This document shows, one piece after another, positions 6,558 to 9,044 of a DNA stretch of 9,044 nt (the first letter of the stretch is position 1; each line of letters starts with the position of its first letter). The DNA lies in assembly GCA_040901495.1 (NCBI GenBank), contig JBBDYO010000008.1:1-9044 (forward strand), in the 5' to 3' direction. A program made the position numbers and the translations under genes. This stretch comes from VRUE01 sp040901495. Lineage in GTDB: Bacteria; Actinomycetota; Thermoleophilia; Solirubrobacterales; 70-9. Below the pieces are notes generated by a model. The model searched no databases. It saw only the letters and a program-made list of their open reading frames with translations, and had not been told where the DNA came from.

Positions 6558-7574
6558 ATGCGGAGGGGCTGGAAGATCTTGATTGCGGTGGCGGCCGGGC
6601 TGGTCATTCTGCTCGGCCTGAACACGATTACGATCAACCGGCAGACCAAACCGGCGGAGGTCACCGTCGATGGCGGCAAGATCCTCAAGCTGAACGGCGG
6701 CGACCTCCAAGTCCTCGATACGGGCCCCCGCAATGGCCCCCCAATCGTCCTGATCCACTGCTTCAGCTGCGCGATCGATTGGTGGGACAAGATGATCCCC
6801 CTCCTGGAGCGCGATCACCGCGTTGTCGCGGTCGATCTGCTTGGCCATGGCGGCTCGGAAAAGCCGACCTCCGGCTACACACCCCAAAACCAGGCGGACC
6901 TCATCGCCGAAGCCCTGGGACAGCTCGGGGTGACCGATGCAGAGGTTGTTGGGCATTCGCTCGGCGGCAGCGTCTCCGTCGCCCTGGCCCAGCAGTCGCC
7001 ACAGCTCGTCAATCGTGTGGTGATCATCGACACGGGCCCCACGCACGAAAACGGCGACCTGGGATTCATTGCCAAGCTCGGCTTCGCCCCCGTCATCGGT
7101 CAGTTCTTCGCTCGGATAAGGCCCGACTTCGCAGTGAAGAAGGGCTTGGAGGTGGCTTTTGCACCGGGCTTTGAGGTCCCCGACGCCTTCGTCGACGACG
7201 TCAACCGTATGACCTTCAGTTCCTTCGACAAGTCCCCCAGCGGCTCCAGCGACTTCACGGAGGAAGAGTCTCTGGACCAGAGGATGAAGGACACCGGCAA
7301 GCCGCTGTTGGTGATCATGGGCGCCGAGGAGCAGATCATCGACGACCCCGCCGAGAGGCTCGCCGAATACCGAGCCACGGTTCCCGGCGTTCAGACGAAG
7401 CTGATCGCCGGCGCTGGGCACTCGCCCAATGTCGAGAAGCCGGCGGAAACCGCCGCCCTCGTCCTTGGCTTTGCGGCGATCCAAGAAAAAGCGGCGCGCC
7501 AGGAGAACGCCAAGGAGGCTGCTCCCAGGCACAAAATGCAAGAACCCCTGCAGGATCGCGGAGCCGTCCGATGA
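6558..7574 (+). CDS. Membrane-anchored alpha/beta hydrolase
   Basis: This 338-aa protein begins with a basic MRRGWK followed by a hydrophobic stretch (about 7-25) that should act as an uncleaved N-terminal anchor, placing the catalytic domain outside the membrane. The hydrolase fold runs from about 45 to 305: strand and oxyanion region PPIVLIHCFSCAIDWW (61-76), VVAVDLLGHGGSEKP (89-103), nucleophile elbow VVGHSLGGS with Ser134, and AGAGHSPNVEKP with His288. The acid position in VIMGAEEQIID is Glu258, where most relatives have Asp, although Asp262 and Asp263 lie close by. The usual His-Gly of the oxyanion loop is His-Cys here. A charged 30-residue tail follows the fold. The open frame begins at 6162, but upstream sequence lies within murA, so ATG 6558 is chosen. 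Substrate is unknown; esterase, lipase or haloalkane dehalogenase-like relatives are possible. Confidence 0.88.
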   Translation: MRRGWKILIAVAAGLVILLGLNTITINRQTKPAEVTVDGGKILKLNGGDLQVLDTGPRNGPPIVLIHCFSCAIDWWDKMIPLLERDHRVVAVDLLGHGGSEKPTSGYTPQNQADLIAEALGQLGVTDAEVVGHSLGGSVSVALAQQSPQLVNRVVIIDTGPTHENGDLGFIAKLGFAPVIGQFFARIRPDFAVKKGLEVAFAPGFEVPDAFVDDVNRMTFSSFDKSPSGSSDFTEEESLDQRMKDTGKPLLVIMGAEEQIIDDPAERLAEYRATVPGVQTKLIAGAGHSPNVEKPAETAALVLGFAAIQEKAARQENAKEAAPRHKMQEPLQDRGAVR

Positions 7575-7789
7575 CGTTCTTAGGTTACGAACTCATGTTC
7601 GACTCAAAGACAAAACTCACTGGACGGCTCGCTGACGCCGTCGACCTGCTGATCGACTTCGCCACTCTGGGCGAGTACGGGCTGGAGCCCGCCGACGTGC
7701 CGACCTCTCCCTGCGAGGCGCGCCGCCGGCCCCAGGTTCCCGTTGCCTCGCGTCGCAGTGGCGATCGCTCGCTGACCGCCCGCGTCTAG
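7571..7789 (+). CDS. Small protein of unknown function in the hydrolase operon
   Basis: I do not recognise this 72-aa ORF. It starts with an ATG that overlaps the stop of the preceding hydrolase gene (ATGA) and ends 1 nt before the GTG of the next one, a strong sign of an operon member. The N-terminal half is protein-like and probably helical: KLTGRLADAVDLLIDFATLG followed by EYGLEPADVP. The C-terminal third is rich in Arg, Ser and Pro and looks disordered. There is one Cys and no clear membrane segment or signal peptide. An in-frame ATG at 7595, with AGG at 7582-7584 about 10 nt upstream, would give a 64-aa product starting MFDSKTKL and may be the better start. It could be a small partner of the flanking hydrolases, or only a coupling ORF. 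Confidence 0.55.
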   Translation: MTFLGYELMFDSKTKLTGRLADAVDLLIDFATLGEYGLEPADVPTSPCEARRRPQVPVASRRSGDRSLTARV

Positions 7790-7790
7790 C

Positions 7791-8957
7791 GTGGCGGAAG
7801 AGCGCCAGTCTCACCGCTGGCGCTGGGCGATCGTTGCCGGCGTGGCCGGAATCGTGGCGCTCATTGCGCTGGGAGCGGCGGTCAGCTGGCACTTCTCCTC
7901 GGACGTGCTCGTCCCCGATCGCTCTGACTGGCCCCACGAAGTCACCGTCGAGCGGGTCTTGCGAGACCGCATCGTCCTCTCCAGCGACGAAGACAGCAGG
8001 CGCCCCGGGGTGTATGGGCTCGACTGGCAGGAGGGCCACGCGATCGTCGGGCGGATACTCGCAAGCGATGACGACACCGTCACCCGGAAGCTGCGAGACG
8101 TGCGCGGCTATCTCGTCCCAGGGTTCAAGGTAGGCCTCGACACCCACGTCTATGAGGGCAACCCAGGCGAAACCCTCGGCCTTCGCTACAGAAACGTCAA
8201 GGTGAAGGGGGAGCTGGGCCCCATGCCCGCCTGGCTGATCCCCGCCGGTGGCCGGACGTGGGCCATCTTCGTGCACGGGATCAACGACGATCCTCAGGTC
8301 GGCCTGCGACTCTCTCCGTGGTTTCACCGGGCTGGATTCCCCTCCCTCTCGATCACCTACCGCGAGGACCTGGGCGCCCCCAGCAGCCCCGATGGCTTCC
8401 ACCACATGGGCCTGACGGAGTGGCGCGATCTCGAGGCCGCGGTCCAGTTCGCCCTCGACCGCGGCGCTCGGCGGGTAGTCCTGATCGGGTACTCGATGGG
8501 CGGCGCGCTCGTCTCGCAGTTCATCCAGAAATCCGACCTCGCCCCCTACGTCGGCGCACTGGTGCTCGACGCCCCGGCTCTCAACTGGCAGGAGATCCTC
8601 TCCTTCAACGCCACCGAGATGGGCTATCCGGGCTTCGCCTCACTGCCGGTCGAGTGGGCGATTGGGGCCCGGATTGACGCTGACTGGGACAGCCTCGATG
8701 CGCTCAACCATCCCGAGGACTTTCACCTCCCGATCCTCCTCTTCCACGGGACCGAGGACGACATCGTCCCGATAGAGACCAGTGAGGACTTCGCCCGTGA
8801 GCTGCCACGCTGGGTCACCTACTTCCCGGTGCCCCGTGCCGGCCATACCCAGAGCTGGAACGTCGACCCACGGCGCTACAACCTTCGCCTGGCTGACTTC
8901 CTCCAAGGGGCCCTGGAAACAAAACGAGCCCGACCGCATGGGTCGGGCTCGGACTAA
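7791..8957 (+). CDS. Membrane-anchored alpha/beta hydrolase (peptidase/esterase-like)
   Basis: This 388-aa protein has a short basic N-terminus, one hydrophobic segment (about 12-33, WAIVAGVAGIVALIALGAAV) acting as signal anchor, then about 100 residues without a recognised domain, and an alpha/beta hydrolase domain from about 145. Visible catalytic parts are WAIFVHGINDDP (157-168, oxyanion region), VVLIGYSMGGALVSQF (229-244) with nucleophile Ser235, ILLFHGTEDDIVP (315-327) with probable acid Asp323, and PRAGHTQSWN with His352. It resembles the exported hydrolases often named after dipeptidyl aminopeptidase or acylaminoacyl-peptidase, but the substrate cannot be told. GTG 7791 is chosen because it gives the anchor segment and lies 1 nt after the small ORF. 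No ribosome-binding site is evident, so coupling is likely. The last codons overlap the hairpin that probably terminates the convergent rRNA operon. Confidence 0.88.
   Translation: MAEERQSHRWRWAIVAGVAGIVALIALGAAVSWHFSSDVLVPDRSDWPHEVTVERVLRDRIVLSSDEDSRRPGVYGLDWQEGHAIVGRILASDDDTVTRKLRDVRGYLVPGFKVGLDTHVYEGNPGETLGLRYRNVKVKGELGPMPAWLIPAGGRTWAIFVHGINDDPQVGLRLSPWFHRAGFPSLSITYREDLGAPSSPDGFHHMGLTEWRDLEAAVQFALDRGARRVVLIGYSMGGALVSQFIQKSDLAPYVGALVLDAPALNWQEILSFNATEMGYPGFASLPVEWAIGARIDADWDSLDALNHPEDFHLPILLFHGTEDDIVPIETSEDFARELPRWVTYFPVPRAGHTQSWNVDPRRYNLRLADFLQGALETKRARPHGSGSD
8917..8951 (-). terminator. Intrinsic terminator of the rRNA operon, inside the hydrolase coding end
   Basis: A perfect 11-bp stem (8925-8935 CGAGCCCGACC with 8941-8951 GGTCGGGCTCG) closes a 5-nt loop. 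Read on the minus strand the hairpin is followed at once by TTTTGTTT (8924-8917), the layout of a Rho-independent terminator. It lies about 15 nt beyond the 3' end of 5S rRNA. On the plus strand no T run follows the hairpin, so it is probably not an efficient terminator for the hydrolase operon. The stem encodes part of the RARPHGSGSD end of the hydrolase. Confidence 0.87.
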
Positions 8958-8965
8958 GCAAAAAC

Positions 8966-9044
8966 CGGCGGCGACCTACTCTCCCAGGAGGTTGCCCCCC
9001 AAGTACCATCGGCGCTGAAAGGCTTAACTGCTCTGTTCGGAATG
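8966..9044 (-). rRNA. rrf: 5S ribosomal RNA, 3' part
   Basis: The minus strand contains the conserved 5S blocks in order: CCGAACAGAGCAGTTAAGCC, then CAGCGCCGATGGTACT, then CTGGGAGAGTAGGTCGCCGC at the 3' end. The 5' third of the molecule lies beyond base 9044. The mature 3' end is placed at about 8966 by similarity and could shift by a few bases. As the last gene of an rRNA operon, it implies 23S and 16S genes to the right, transcribed towards this window. Its 3' end is about 8 nt from the stop codon of the convergent hydrolase gene. Confidence 0.95.

Noticed and set aside
7617..8405. 262-codon open frame on the minus strand opposite the small ORF and second hydrolase
   Set aside because: The plus strand has clear hydrolase motifs. 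The antisense product has none and would run towards the divergent operon start.
1..9044. CRISPR array, transposase, integrase or attachment site
   Set aside because: No direct-repeat array, transposase or integrase motif was seen anywhere in the window.

Overview
The window is GC-rich bacterial chromosome. It carries a compact histidine-biosynthesis operon on the minus strand, a three-gene operon on the plus strand, and the 3' end of a ribosomal RNA operon entering from the right on the minus strand. My best guess at the source is a deep-branching actinomycete such as class Thermoleophilia (Solirubrobacterales or Gaiellales). This is inferred from high GC, frequent GTG starts, an Asp-type MurA, and a short HisG paired with HisZ. 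The HisA is a plain HisA, not the bifunctional PriA of Streptomyces and Mycobacterium. The lineage call is moderate to weak because no full rRNA is present.

Minus-strand operon, in transcription order (right to left): murA (6517-5219), hisZ (5179-4184), hisG (4187-3507), hisD (3510-2233), hisB (2236-1646), hisH (1653-1012), hisA (1006-281), hisF (164 to beyond base 1). From hisZ to hisH every junction overlaps by 4 or 8 nt, and hisH-hisA has a 5-nt gap, so the genes are probably translationally coupled. HisG plus HisZ make the ATP-phosphoribosyltransferase of step 1. HisA isomerises ProFAR, HisH plus HisF make imidazole-glycerol phosphate and AICAR, HisB dehydrates it, and HisD performs the last two oxidations. 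hisI/hisE, hisC and histidinol-phosphate phosphatase are not in the window. The tight packing breaks only between hisA and hisF, where a 103-bp element with 29-bp inverted arms lies.

Plus-strand operon: a 40-bp gap separates murA from the divergent gene 6558-7574, a membrane-anchored alpha/beta hydrolase. It overlaps (ATGA) a small unknown ORF (7571-7789), which is followed after 1 nt by a second, unrelated membrane-anchored alpha/beta hydrolase (7791-8957). The symmetric heptamer TAGGGTA in the 40-bp gap could serve as a -10 element in both directions.

Right edge: 5S rRNA, minus strand, 3' part only (about 8966-9044). Its likely intrinsic terminator (8951-8917) lies inside the last codons of the convergent hydrolase gene.

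The most noteworthy points are the inverted-repeat element in the his operon, the rRNA terminator that doubles as coding sequence, the fosfomycin-insensitive type of MurA, and the possible bidirectional promoter. I found no CRISPR array, transposase, phage gene or clear new defence or biosynthetic system. Most of the window is conserved housekeeping sequence.
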